DNA of 64,000 nucleotides from JAVVVD01 sp036652795. GTDB lineage: Bacteria; Bacillota; Clostridia; Christensenellales; CAG-138. Made by a program: the position numbers and the translations under genes. Below, one piece after another: positions 16,845 through 25,648 of the stretch; position 1 is the first letter of the stretch, and every line of letters starts with the position of its first letter. The stretch is from contig JAVVVD010000003.1 in assembly GCA_036652795.1 (NCBI GenBank), positions 62,001 through 126,000 of the forward strand. Direction: 5' to 3'. The notes beneath the pieces are model-generated. The model ran no database searches. It saw only the letters and a list, made by a program, of their open reading frames with translations, and had not been told where the DNA came from.

Positions 16845-17576
16845 CTAAAATCCCAGTTTGCTGCATATATCATCGGCCTGTGTGGCGACTTCGCTGCTCC
16901 ATGCTTCAATCAATCCGCGACTCTGGCATACGCGCTCCTCAAGCATTGCGGCCGTCTGCCGCTGCATGGCGCTCGCGTGCGCAACCATCTCAATAATATT
17001 AAGCTTAAATGCCTTGGTGTCACCCTCAAGCGCATCAAGTTTTTCATTAAGTGTACGATTTTCCTCGCGCAAGCGGGCTATTGTCGCCTCAGCCTGCTCT
17101 GTGCCGTTCTTAAACGCAGCAAGCCTTCCCTCAAGCTCGCCGCGTTCCTTATGGTATATCGCTATATCATCGGCGGCGCTTTGTCTGCGGTTCAGCTCAT
17201 TGCGTAGGGTTATTATCATTTCATTATATTTATTTAGCTCTTTTGTATATGCCCGTTCCTTATTCTGATACTGCTCTAGCTTCGTATCCCTTAGCTGTAT
17301 CGCTGTCTCATATCCGGTTATGCTTGTATTTAGCGCCAATATAACGCTATTCTTCGCGGCAAGCTCGCTTTTAAGCGCTTCACTCTCCGCCATCAGCGAA
17401 TCCTGTTCAGTCTTTGCATCCCGGCTCTGGCTTTGAATCGACTTTTTCATCTCAGTTATCAAATCGTTTACCGCCTTGGGCTCATAGCCATTGAACACGC
17501 GCTTAAAGCGAGCCTCATCCTCTATCTTTGCACGCAGATTATCAACTGTTATTGATGCAGTTGTTTCATAATTCAT
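16845..17576 (-). CDS. Coiled-coil protein with a DivIVA-like N-terminus
   Basis: A 243-residue protein. The segment FKRVFNGYEPKAVNDLITEM (about 24-43) resembles the membrane-binding N-terminus of DivIVA/GpsB proteins. Most of the rest is heptad-rich coiled coil (about 50-205). DivIVA-like proteins mark curved membrane at poles or septa. ATG 17576 overlaps the stop of the DUF192 gene (ATGA), tying it to the pilus operon; longer upstream reading in this frame is out-of-register DUF192 sequence. A role in placing the pilus machine is inference. Confidence 0.6.
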   Translation of the reverse strand: MNYETTASITVDNLRAKIEDEARFKRVFNGYEPKAVNDLITEMKKSIQSQSRDAKTEQDSLMAESEALKSELAAKNSVILALNTSITGYETAIQLRDTKLEQYQNKERAYTKELNKYNEMIITLRNELNRRQSAADDIAIYHKERGELEGRLAAFKNGTEQAEATIARLREENRTLNEKLDALEGDTKAFKLNIIEMVAHASAMQRQTAAMLEERVCQSRGLIEAWSSEVATQADDICSKLGF

Positions 17577-17914
17577 AGCTTTGCCTCCAGTATGTCGCCC
17601 GGCACAATATTCTTGCGTTCGATACTGCCTATAGACAGCTCCAGCACATGCACTGCCCCTTTTATCGCGCCACATATTTGCCTTTGTATCACATTTGGTT
17701 CGGTTTTGATTACACACATATTGCCATCTAGATATATTACGTCAATCGAATATCCCATGAAGTACGTGTGTATTTGATTGCATGGGGTCAGAAGTATTCC
17801 TCCGTTTTCTTCAAGCGTATGCCCGATAAGTCCGCGCAACCGCTGAAAATAGTGTTTTGCATCCCATACATCCGCAATATGTAAATTGTTCTTATACAGC
17901 CGTATTGTTTTCAT
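17573..17914 (-). CDS. DUF192 protein
   Basis: A 113-residue protein of the DUF192 family (COG1430): QRLRGLIGHTLEENGGILL, the central HTYFMGYSIDVIYLD and the closing AVHVLELSIG. The function of the family is unknown, and many members are exported. No signal peptide is seen here. It follows tadC by 7 nt and overlaps the coiled-coil gene, so it belongs to the tad operon. Confidence 0.78.
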   Translation of the reverse strand: MKTIRLYKNNLHIADVWDAKHYFQRLRGLIGHTLEENGGILLTPCNQIHTYFMGYSIDVIYLDGNMCVIKTEPNVIQRQICGAIKGAVHVLELSIGSIERKNIVPGDILEAKL

Positions 17915-17921
17915 AATACAC

Positions 17922-18848
17922 TCACTTAAACGCCTCCATCAGGCTCATTGCCGCAGGTCCCAATAATACTATAAACATCACCGGAAATATAAAGCCCACT
18001 GTTGGCAGCATCATTTTAACAGGCGCCTTCATAGCCTTCTCCTGTATGCGCTGCCTACGCTCTACACGCAGCCTGTCCGCCTGCGTTGTAAGCACATTTT
18101 TCATCGATACACCCAGCTGCTCCGCCTGTATGAGCGATGATACCAGCGATGTAAGCTGCTTTACATCGCATCTATCCGCCATCTCCTTAAGCGATGTCTT
18201 TCGCGCTACACCCATCTGCACGTCGCGCACAGAACCCATCAGCTCCGTAAGAACCACACATTTATTCTTCGCATACAGCCTCGTTATTGCAGCATCCAAT
18301 CCCAGCCCCGCCTCAACGCTCACCACAAGCAGATCCATCACGTCTGGCAGGTCAGCCACTATGGCCGCTTTGCGTTTTTTTACCCTACTGTTCAAATAGT
18401 ACTTCGGCCCAAATACGGGTATGCACATGCATACAAGCAATATCAGCAGCCTTTGCATAGACTCCAGCTTAAGTAAAAAAGCCAATGCGGCACCACCGAA
18501 AACAAATATCACCGAGATCATGCCCTTAACGAATGTGAACTCCTGCGCCGAAAGCGGTATTGCTGCCGCGCGTAGCGACCTTTCGAGCTTTTCCATATTT
18601 TTGTCCACACGTTTACTTTTGTTTTTCCCGGCCATTGCCCGCAGCATATCCTCAAGTTTTCCCACAACCGGCTTAAGCACACGCTCGGCAAACGGCTTTT
18701 TCAACTCCTCATCGCCAAAGCAGCGCTCCACGTCCTTCACCGCCGCTAAGCGATGTCTTTCATGATCTTTTTTGCGGCCAAGTCCGTTTAGCAACGCAGT
18801 AAATATTAAAAACACCGCAAATGCTGCGATCAATACAACTATTCGCAC
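17922..18848 (-). CDS. tadC: Tad pilus inner-membrane platform protein TadC
   Basis: A 308-residue membrane protein with a type II secretion F domain (DLPDVMDLLVVSVEAGLGLD, then QLGVSMKNVLTTQADRLR) and four predicted helices. It forms the platform with TadB. It lies 17 nt after tadB. Confidence 0.88.
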   Translation of the reverse strand: MRIVVLIAAFAVFLIFTALLNGLGRKKDHERHRLAAVKDVERCFGDEELKKPFAERVLKPVVGKLEDMLRAMAGKNKSKRVDKNMEKLERSLRAAAIPLSAQEFTFVKGMISVIFVFGGAALAFLLKLESMQRLLILLVCMCIPVFGPKYYLNSRVKKRKAAIVADLPDVMDLLVVSVEAGLGLDAAITRLYAKNKCVVLTELMGSVRDVQMGVARKTSLKEMADRCDVKQLTSLVSSLIQAEQLGVSMKNVLTTQADRLRVERRQRIQEKAMKAPVKMMLPTVGFIFPVMFIVLLGPAAMSLMEAFK

Positions 18849-18865
18849 AACTCCGCCCCCTTTTT

Positions 18866-19789
18866 TCAGAATTTAATATTGATTATCTTTTTGACTATTG
18901 TAAAGCCGATCACTTCCAGCACCACGGATATCACCAGCATTACACGCCCGGCCTGTGTGACGAAAAATACATTCACATACCCCGGATTCAGCAGCATTAG
19001 CGCCACCAGCAGCAGCACCGGAAGTGCACCTATTATATAACCACTCATTGAGCCGGATGCCGTCATTGCCTTTATTTCACCCCGCAGCTGAATACGCTGG
19101 TTTATCGTGCCCGATATATTCTCTATTATCTGTGCAAGATTTCCGCCTATCTGGCGCTGTATTATCACCGCGGAGCACACAAGCTCTAAATCCTGATTGC
19201 CAGTGCGCCGCACCATTCTATTAAGGCTTGTTTCAAGCGGCATCCCCATTTGGCATTCACGATATACGCGGCCAAATTCCTTGGATATGGGCTCCTCCAT
19301 CTCGGTTGATATTGTTTGCATCGCTGTCTGAAATGAAAGCCCTGCCCTGAGTGCATTACAGATTATCGTAAGCGCATCTGTAAGCTGCTTGCCAAATAGC
19401 GATAGCATTTTGTTGCGCTTGAATTTCACTATGCCTATCGGTGCTGCCGCACCAAGTGCTACCATACCCACTGCAAACGTGGCCGGAGCACCTAAAAACA
19501 GCGCCAGGGTCGGTATCAGCGCAGATACTATCACCCATATGGATATAAATTCCTCTGCTCGCAGCGCGATTCCCGCAACGTATAGCTCATCCGCCAGCCG
19601 TTCAAGTCTGCGCAGCGGAACTCCATCCTTGCTTTTTATGCGTCTGCCTCTAGTTCGTCCCATGTCCCCGTCTGTCAGCATAGCCAATCTGCGCTGCTCA
19701 TTTATTCTTCCGCGCTTGGCTATATACAATATCCCGCTCAATGCACAGAACGCCGCACACATTGCGGGTATAATAATCAGAAGTCTCAT
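18866..19789 (-). CDS. tadB: Tad pilus inner-membrane platform protein TadB
   Basis: A 307-residue GspF-domain membrane protein: LTDALTIICNALRAGLSFQT and VIIQRQIGGNLAQIIENI are the typical cytoplasmic blocks, flanked by paired N- and C-terminal helices. It is the partner of TadC and of the TadA ATPase encoded just upstream. Confidence 0.88.
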   Translation of the reverse strand: MRLLIIIPAMCAAFCALSGILYIAKRGRINEQRRLAMLTDGDMGRTRGRRIKSKDGVPLRRLERLADELYVAGIALRAEEFISIWVIVSALIPTLALFLGAPATFAVGMVALGAAAPIGIVKFKRNKMLSLFGKQLTDALTIICNALRAGLSFQTAMQTISTEMEEPISKEFGRVYRECQMGMPLETSLNRMVRRTGNQDLELVCSAVIIQRQIGGNLAQIIENISGTINQRIQLRGEIKAMTASGSMSGYIIGALPVLLLVALMLLNPGYVNVFFVTQAGRVMLVISVVLEVIGFTIVKKIINIKF

Positions 19790-19823
19790 ACCTGTTACCT
19801 CATTTCAAGCCTTACAGCAGCAT

Positions 19824-21134
19824 TCAGCTAAACCATTCATCCTTTATCATCGCGCCGTTTGTAAGCAGCTTTTCACAGCAGCGCGGCTTTATACCCGTAG
19901 CCCTAAATTTACCCTGAAATCGCCCTTCAGCGCCATATTCATATACGAATATCTCCTGCATGGTTATTACGTCGCCCTCCATGCCTAATATCTCGCTTAT
20001 TCCGGTTATCTTGCGGCTTCCGTCACGCAAACGCGTCTGCTGCACGATAATATCTATAGCGCCCGCTATCTGCTGCCTTATCGCGCTTACGGGCAAATTC
20101 ATACCTGCCATAAGAACCATTGTCTCCAGGCGCGCAAGCATATCCCGTGCAGAGTTGGCATGGCCCGTTGTCATAGAACCATCATGGCCTGTATTCATGG
20201 CCTGAAGCATGTCCAATGCTTCGCCGCCACGCACCTCGCCTACCACAATTCTATCCGGCCGCATGCGCAGCGCATTCCTTACAAGATCGCGTATTGCTAC
20301 CTGACCCTTACCCTCAAGGTTTGGCGGACGGGATTCCAACGTAAGCACGTGCTCCTGACGCAGTTGAATTTCTGCCGCATCCTCGATTGTGACTATACGC
20401 TCATCATGGGGAATGTAGGCGGAAAGCACGTTTAACAGCGTAGTTTTTCCGCTGCCTGTTCCGCCGGATACCACTATGTTAAGTCTGCCTTTTACGCATG
20501 CTTCAAGGAAGGAGGCCATCTTAAATGTGAGGGAGCCAAGGTTGATAAGATCCTGTATTGTAAGCGGATTTTTTGAGAACTTTCGTATTGTAAGCAACGG
20601 ACCTTTTAGCGAAAGCGGAGGTATTACCGCATTCACGCGAGAACCATCCATCAGCCGCGCGTCAACCATGGGGGTTGCCTCGTCTATATGCCGCCCAAGC
20701 GGTGAAACAATGCGATCTATTACGTTAAGCAGCTGATCATCATCTATAAATGTAACATCGCTGAGTGTAAGTTTACCCTTTCTCTCAATATATATCTGCT
20801 TCGCGCCGTTTACCATGATCTCGCTTATTGTTGGATCATCCAGCAGCTTTTCCAGCGGTCCCAGCCCGCGTATCTGATCGTATATCTCCCCTGATATCCT
20901 GCTGCGCTCTGGCCGCGCTACTCCCTGACCATGCATTTCCAGTGCGGCATCGATTACTGCGCGCGTTTCAGGTTCCGACAGCGTCACGCCCTGCTTATCC
21001 TCACGCTTATTTAGGGCGTCCACAACCTCCATGTGCACCTTGTCACGCAACATGCTGAATTCATCCGTGTGCACATGCACGGCGCCTGTCACAACCGTGT
21101 TATTGCGTTTATCCATCCGTTCAAGTAGTCCCAT
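19824..21134 (-). CDS. tadA: Tad pilus assembly ATPase TadA (CpaF)
   Basis: A 436-residue type II/IV secretion ATPase. Walker A is SGGTGSGKTTLLNVLS, the Asp-box region is IVTIEDAAEIQL, and Walker B with flanking sequence is RPDRIVVGEVRGGEALDML, followed by the His-box TGHDGSMTTGHANSA. It powers Flp pilin assembly. The gene starts 3 nt after the tadZ stop. Confidence 0.93.
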   Translation of the reverse strand: MGLLERMDKRNNTVVTGAVHVHTDEFSMLRDKVHMEVVDALNKREDKQGVTLSEPETRAVIDAALEMHGQGVARPERSRISGEIYDQIRGLGPLEKLLDDPTISEIMVNGAKQIYIERKGKLTLSDVTFIDDDQLLNVIDRIVSPLGRHIDEATPMVDARLMDGSRVNAVIPPLSLKGPLLTIRKFSKNPLTIQDLINLGSLTFKMASFLEACVKGRLNIVVSGGTGSGKTTLLNVLSAYIPHDERIVTIEDAAEIQLRQEHVLTLESRPPNLEGKGQVAIRDLVRNALRMRPDRIVVGEVRGGEALDMLQAMNTGHDGSMTTGHANSARDMLARLETMVLMAGMNLPVSAIRQQIAGAIDIIVQQTRLRDGSRKITGISEILGMEGDVITMQEIFVYEYGAEGRFQGKFRATGIKPRCCEKLLTNGAMIKDEWFS

Positions 21135-21137
21135 TTG

Positions 21138-22265
21138 CTATGTCTCCCGTACAAGTTTTTTAGCAAATTCCAATATTGCCTGCGCAATTGCTGAGCGCTT
21201 ATCCCCCAGCACCACCGGCACACCGCGGTTTATCGCGCGAACCGCCGTTTTTTGATCATTCGGCACTATCAGTACCGCCTTACGATCGAGTATCCCCTCA
21301 ACATCCTTAACTGATATAGTGGATATACCATCTTTATTTATAGCAAGCTGCACCTTATCCATAAGGTTTAGCGCCTCTATTACCTTCAGGCTGCGTTTTG
21401 CGTTGTGCAGCGCAGATATCTCCTGCGTAACAACAAAAAACACCGTATCGGACTGCTCAAGCGCAGCAATCGCGCAATCTGAAAAGTTTGGCGTCATATC
21501 CAGTACGATATAATCAAATTCGCTGCGCAATGTTGCAAGTATCGACTCTATATGCGGCGGTTTTATCAGCTCGGCGTATTCGGGCGCATTTGATGCAAGC
21601 AGCACATGCACGCCGCTATAATGCCTTACCATATAGCTTTTTAATGTTTTAAGCTCAAAATTATTTTCCTCGACCAGATCCGCTATTGTATCGCCCTTAT
21701 CTATATCCAAGAATATGCCCACATCCCCGAATTGCAGATTCAAGTCTATCAGTGCCACCTTTTTGCCCAACGCGGCAAGGGCTACCGCAAGATTTACCGC
21801 CAGCATGGTCTTTCCTGTTCCGCCCTTGGGGCAAAAAAATTGAATTATCTTGGAGCTGTATGTGCTTACGCTATGCTGTATACTCTGGCGGTTTTTCTCC
21901 CTGCTGGCAGCCGCGAACACCTCTGTTTTTACTGCATCAGCGCCCATATTTACATCTATTACACGAGAGATGCCTGCAAGCATAGCGCTGTGTATGACCG
22001 CAGGCGTTGTATCGCTACACAACAACACTATCGCAAGATCTCCGCGCGTCATATACAGTCTTTCTGCAAAGTCAAATTCTGCCTCCGGCGTTTTAGTTGT
22101 GCAAAGCGCCAGCACATCCGCTTGGCACGTGCCGGCCTTACGCAATCCATCGCTATCCGGCCGTAAGGACGCTACCACATTGAATGCATCGTTGGCAAGC
22201 AGTCTTGCAGCAAGCAGTTTATCCTCGGCGGCAAATGCCGCCGTCATCACACGGATCGTATCCAT
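21138..22265 (-). CDS. tadZ: Tad pilus localisation protein TadZ (CpaE-like)
   Basis: A 375-residue protein with an N-terminal receiver-like domain (about 1-125) and a MinD/ParA ATPase domain. The deviant Walker A is CPKGGTGKTMLAVNLA, and LIDLNLQFGDVGIFLD is the family switch region. TadZ proteins position the pilus apparatus. ATG 22265 is chosen because GAGG precedes it by 5 nt; the GTG at 22271 overlaps that site. Confidence 0.85.
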   Translation of the reverse strand: MDTIRVMTAAFAAEDKLLAARLLANDAFNVVASLRPDSDGLRKAGTCQADVLALCTTKTPEAEFDFAERLYMTRGDLAIVLLCSDTTPAVIHSAMLAGISRVIDVNMGADAVKTEVFAAASREKNRQSIQHSVSTYSSKIIQFFCPKGGTGKTMLAVNLAVALAALGKKVALIDLNLQFGDVGIFLDIDKGDTIADLVEENNFELKTLKSYMVRHYSGVHVLLASNAPEYAELIKPPHIESILATLRSEFDYIVLDMTPNFSDCAIAALEQSDTVFFVVTQEISALHNAKRSLKVIEALNLMDKVQLAINKDGISTISVKDVEGILDRKAVLIVPNDQKTAVRAINRGVPVVLGDKRSAIAQAILEFAKKLVRET

Positions 22266-22272
22266 ATTCACC

Positions 22273-23028
22273 TCATGAAGGAAGTATCAGCAAGTCATCA
22301 CTTGCGAGCGGCTTCTGCCTGTTGTTTTTATGATCGCCTGTAGCGCGCAATACCGCCGATACCACGCCACTCCTGTATGCCGCAACAATTCGCATTGCGT
22401 CCTCCGGCGTAACTATCAGCGTCATAAATCCATATATTGCTGTGTTAGGCGCCTCTTGAGCGCCCTCAATTGCCTGTGCAGCAGTCTGTGTAAGCGCGCT
22501 ATCCAGCGCGGCCACAAGTATATCCTGCGCCACCAGCAGCGTGGTTCCATTCTGTGTTTGAGCTGTAAACGGCTCAGCCGGATATCCTGTAGGTGCATAT
22601 GCGATAATATCCACGTAGTCGCCCTGTTTTATCAGCCCATCTACCCCGGACACCTCATCCACAGCTATCGTAACTGCGCGCATCCCCTGTGGAACTATAT
22701 ACGAAAGCCCGCTTGCATTTTCGCCCATATCCTTTAGCTTTGCCGGCAATATCTGCTCGCCTGCAAGTATTAGACCCTCCGTCATTTTTCCCACGGCTTC
22801 CTCCGCGGAATGCGCCGCCTGCGCATGCGCGCTGCCATCCGGCACCTGCGCAACTGTCACCATATCCTCCGTAAGCTGCGTATAGGCAGGAATATCCCTG
22901 CCCGCAACCAGCACACTTTCGCTCTGCACCTCCACTGTGGCTTGATCTTCCAGTTTGCCAAGATAGGCATACAGCAACACGCCAGCTATTATCGCCGCAA
23001 TAGCGGCTATTATATATATTTTTTTCAT
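22273..23028 (-). CDS. cpaB: Tad pilus assembly protein CpaB/RcpC
   Basis: A 251-residue protein with an N-terminal membrane anchor (about 5-22). A SAF domain follows (VLVAGRDIPAYTQLTEDMVT), then the RcpC region AVTIAVDEVSGVDGLIKQGD and YVDIIAYA. In Gram-negative bacteria it stabilises the outer channel; in Gram-positive Tad systems it probably acts at the cell wall. Confidence 0.88.
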   Translation of the reverse strand: MKKIYIIAAIAAIIAGVLLYAYLGKLEDQATVEVQSESVLVAGRDIPAYTQLTEDMVTVAQVPDGSAHAQAAHSAEEAVGKMTEGLILAGEQILPAKLKDMGENASGLSYIVPQGMRAVTIAVDEVSGVDGLIKQGDYVDIIAYAPTGYPAEPFTAQTQNGTTLLVAQDILVAALDSALTQTAAQAIEGAQEAPNTAIYGFMTLIVTPEDAMRIVAAYRSGVVSAVLRATGDHKNNRQKPLASDDLLILPS

Positions 23029-23037
23029 GCAATCACC

Positions 23038-24045
23038 TCATTTGCTCAGCGTTAGGCTATATACCCCATAATTTTCCGCCGTCCCAGTCAGATCTCCGCC
23101 AGCAGCGCCAACATTCACCATATCCACATATGTACCTATCACGTACCCTTGAGATGAATATGTTGTATAATCCTCCAGCACAAACGCAGCAAAGCCTACA
23201 ATCTCAACATATTTATTGCCACAGCCTGTATATCTTACGACCGGAACCTTCATCACGCGCGGGCAATCCGGCTCGTATTTCTCTGCATTGCAGCCGCCAC
23301 AGCTTTTGTTGTGTACGCACGAATTGTATCTTGTAGAGATGCCGCTAAGCGTAGGCCCAACCATGTTGCCAGATTCCACCGGCAGCGTATCGCCCACACT
23401 CAGATTGCCCTGATACCCATTCGCCAGCCAGCTCCTATAATCGTTGGCACCACCACCCTTAACCCCATCAAGATCTATGGCGCCAAAAGATCCGCCCACA
23501 ACCTCGTCTGTCTTTTTGCCGTATTTTAGCACCACGTGCTTGGTTGCCCCTGATGCTATTAATCCTTCAAGCACGCTCTCCTTCACGCTCAGTGGCACGA
23601 CATCGGATAGCATTATGCATGGAATCGTTCGTGCCTCCGCAGCTCGTGCAAATGTTATCTGTTTCAATCCAAATATGCGTGCAAATCCCATCTGCGTTGT
23701 TGCTTGAGCACGTACGCCTATGCGAAAATATCTCCCCTGTTTAAGTTCATCCAGATACACCTCTACGCCGGATGTATCATCTATACCATTTTTACCAAGA
23801 TATTCAATGGCGCTCGCGCGCACCTGCTGCAAGGCGATTGCATCATTCGCGTCAACAGGCAATTGCAAGCCCGCAGCCATCACCGCCGCGTCCGCCGCGC
23901 TCTGCAATTCCGCTGTGCGCACATATGCCTTGCCAATATCCACAACCAATGCGGCAATACCTATCAGCGCCGTCAGTGCAAGCGCTACTATAATAAGGGT
24001 CTCCCCCGTTTGTTCGGTTTTAAGTTTTTTTAAATGTCTAATCAT
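23038..24045 (-). CDS. Tad-domain pseudopilin-like protein (TadG-like)
   Basis: A 335-residue protein. The N-terminal TGETLIIVALALTALIGIAA helix with AELQSAADAAVMAAGLQL is the Tad/TadG hallmark. The C-terminal part is unrecognised and carries six or more cysteines in CVHNKSCGGCNAEKYEPDC, which could be disulfides or a metal site. ATG 24045 directly follows the tadE stop. It probably incorporates into or primes the pilus. Confidence 0.78.
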   Translation of the reverse strand: MIRHLKKLKTEQTGETLIIVALALTALIGIAALVVDIGKAYVRTAELQSAADAAVMAAGLQLPVDANDAIALQQVRASAIEYLGKNGIDDTSGVEVYLDELKQGRYFRIGVRAQATTQMGFARIFGLKQITFARAAEARTIPCIMLSDVVPLSVKESVLEGLIASGATKHVVLKYGKKTDEVVGGSFGAIDLDGVKGGGANDYRSWLANGYQGNLSVGDTLPVESGNMVGPTLSGISTRYNSCVHNKSCGGCNAEKYEPDCPRVMKVPVVRYTGCGNKYVEIVGFAAFVLEDYTTYSSQGYVIGTYVDMVNVGAAGGDLTGTAENYGVYSLTLSK

Positions 24046-24047
24046 AA

Positions 24048-24458
24048 TCAACTCATTTTCATAGTGCATTCGGCCCGAAGTCCAAATGCTCCGTCACGTG
24101 TAAAAAGCCCTGCAAGCGGTGTTATTGCAGGCAACCTATATAGGGTTACAACCTTTATATCCCCCGCTCTAAAATCAGAGATGTTCGTATATGATACGGT
24201 TACGCTCAGTTGATTTTTCATGTATGCGGGTTTCATTTCGCATATGCGCGTGGTAACAAGCTCACTGTTGTTTGCAGCACTAGTTGCCACTATACCCGCA
24301 CGCACGCCCTCGCGCGTTATATTTTGCAGTGTCAGCTTATTGGCGCTTACCCAGCCCATCTCAAGCATGCCGCATATAAGCAGCAATAAAAGAGGGAGCG
24401 TCAGCGCCAGTTCAACGGCGGATTGCCCGCTTTGGTTATTCCAGATGCGTTTGAACAT
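24048..24458 (-). CDS. tadE: TadE-like minor pseudopilin
   Basis: A 136-residue protein beginning MFKRIWNNQSGQSAVELALT, with the Gly-Gln-Ser-Ala-Val-Glu motif where the prepilin peptidase cuts, and a hydrophobic helix LPLLLLLICGMLEMG. GAAGGGGG lies about 10 nt before ATG 24458. TadE proteins are minor pilus components. Confidence 0.85.
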   Translation of the reverse strand: MFKRIWNNQSGQSAVELALTLPLLLLLICGMLEMGWVSANKLTLQNITREGVRAGIVATSAANNSELVTTRICEMKPAYMKNQLSVTVSYTNISDFRAGDIKVVTLYRLPAITPLAGLFTRDGAFGLRAECTMKMS

Positions 24459-24491
24459 CGCGTATACGCCCCCTTCTTTTGTTTTCAACGT

Positions 24492-24653
24492 TTATTGCAC
24501 AGTCAGTTTTTCCGCGGTCTTGGTGAATATATCCTTGATCTTACCGCTCATGGCTGTAAGCGCAATTATCACACCTATCGCCACCAGCGCGATAATCAGC
24601 CCGTATTCAACCATGCCCTGTCCGCTCTCATCCCTCAAAAACTGCTTCAACAT
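24492..24653 (-). CDS. flp: Flp-type major pilin
   Basis: A 53-residue pilin, short but unmistakable: MLKQFLRDESGQGMVEYGLI, then a hydrophobic helix IALVAIGVIIALTAM and a charged tail. The prepilin peptidase should cut after GQG, leaving the Glu+5 and Tyr+6 typical of Flp. Ribosome binding site AGGAGG sits 7-8 nt ahead of the ATG. A 121-nt gap with a small GGACG/CGTCC hairpin separates it from tadV and may boost or process the pilin message. Confidence 0.92.
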   Translation of the reverse strand: MLKQFLRDESGQGMVEYGLIIALVAIGVIIALTAMSGKIKDIFTKTAEKLTVQ

Positions 24654-24774
24654 ACTTGTTTCCTCCTGTTATATTATTTTTTTGGTTGTTGGTTTAGGAC
24701 GCTACCACGTCCCTGTTTGGTATTGCTTGATGTTGTGCACAGTATACTATTATCGTTTTGTTACCGCCCCCCTT

Positions 24775-25398
24775 CTATACTGCCTGAACCACCAGCAGAG
24801 CCACGGCTATAAACGGCCCCATAGGTATAATCTGTTTCACAGCCGCAGCCAGCGGAATGTTATCCTGAGCAACGGTGTAAAGCAGTATAAGTCCTCCCAT
24901 AATTGCAACGGCATACATACTGCCGGTTAGACCTGTACAAAATCCCATTGCTGCTGCCAGCTTAACATCCCCTGCACCCACATTTTTTTTTAGCAGCACC
25001 GGGGTTAAAAACAATATAAAGCAGCACACAAAGCCCAGCAGCGAGGATGTGAGCTTAAAACTTATCAGTCCCGGCAGACCGAATGCCGCCGTTAGCGCCA
25101 TTATCGCTATAACCATCTCGTTTGGAATTATGCGCTTGTGCGCATCTATCACCGCAATGGCCGTTGTGGCCACCAGCAACAACAACATGTACAGTAATCT
25201 CCACGATAATCCTGCACGCCACGCAAGCAAACCGCCTGCAATGGCCATTATTATGGGCAGACCGATACGCTCAATACGCTTCTGCTGGATCGCCATATCC
25301 CGCTTTTTTAGCAGTACCGCGCATAGCAGCATCATAGGGTACTTTAATGCCGCGCCAATCGCCGCGCTTCCAGTTATTATCAATATCTCTTTTATCAT
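24775..25398 (-). CDS. tadV: Tad prepilin peptidase TadV (CpaA, A24 family)
   Basis: A 207-residue membrane aspartic protease with about six helices. The two catalytic aspartates are in AVIDAHKRIIPN and NVGAGDVKLAAAMG. It cleaves Flp and TadE leaders. GGAGGATG fixes ATG 25398; upstream residues in frame belong to the riboswitch leader. It is the first gene after the c-di-GMP riboswitch and terminator. Confidence 0.9.
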   Translation of the reverse strand: MIKEILIITGSAAIGAALKYPMMLLCAVLLKKRDMAIQQKRIERIGLPIIMAIAGGLLAWRAGLSWRLLYMLLLLVATTAIAVIDAHKRIIPNEMVIAIMALTAAFGLPGLISFKLTSSLLGFVCCFILFLTPVLLKKNVGAGDVKLAAAMGFCTGLTGSMYAVAIMGGLILLYTVAQDNIPLAAAVKQIIPMGPFIAVALLVVQAV

Positions 25399-25420
25399 GG
25401 TATCATCCTCCGAAATACAA

Positions 25421-25452
25421 CAAAACGGTCCGGAAAAAACTCTCCGAACCGT
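25421..25452 (-). terminator. Riboswitch-controlled terminator before tadV
   Basis: On the minus strand ACGGTTCGGA pairs with TCCGGACCGT (one G-U) and is followed by TTTTGTTG. It lies between the c-di-GMP aptamer and the tadV ribosome binding site. The 5' arm GTTCGG can alternatively pair with CCGAAC at the aptamer 3' side (25527-25532). Confidence 0.8.
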
Positions 25453-25513
25453 AAATGCCTGCATCGCGTACAACACAACGAACATACCCTTTGTCCAATG
25501 TATCGTACCTCAG

Positions 25514-25605
25514 AAAAGCGTCCTTCGTTCGGCAACTGGCAACCATAGGCTTGCACCCTTAGGCCCTGTAGCTTTGCGTCGCCCGTTTTCGCGGGTTATG
25601 CTTTT
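25514..25605 (-). promoter_or_regulatory. c-di-GMP-I (GEMM) riboswitch upstream of the Tad operon
   Basis: The minus strand shows the GEMM-I core: CCCGCGAAAACGGGCGACGC, AAAGC, GGGCCTAAGGGTGC, then CCTATGGTTGCCAGTTGCC. A P1 stem AAAAGC/GCTTTT closes it. The GAAA tetraloop and the GACGCAAAGC junction are both intact. The element and its terminator put the pilus genes under c-di-GMP control. Confidence 0.9.
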
Positions 25606-25648
25606 GACTAATGGGAAGAAACGTTTTATTTATTTAATTGTATCCGTA

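Noticed and set aside
19389..19988. 199-residue open frame on the plus strand
   Set aside because: Antisense to tadB and tadA, which are certain; serine/alanine-rich composition typical of a shadow frame.
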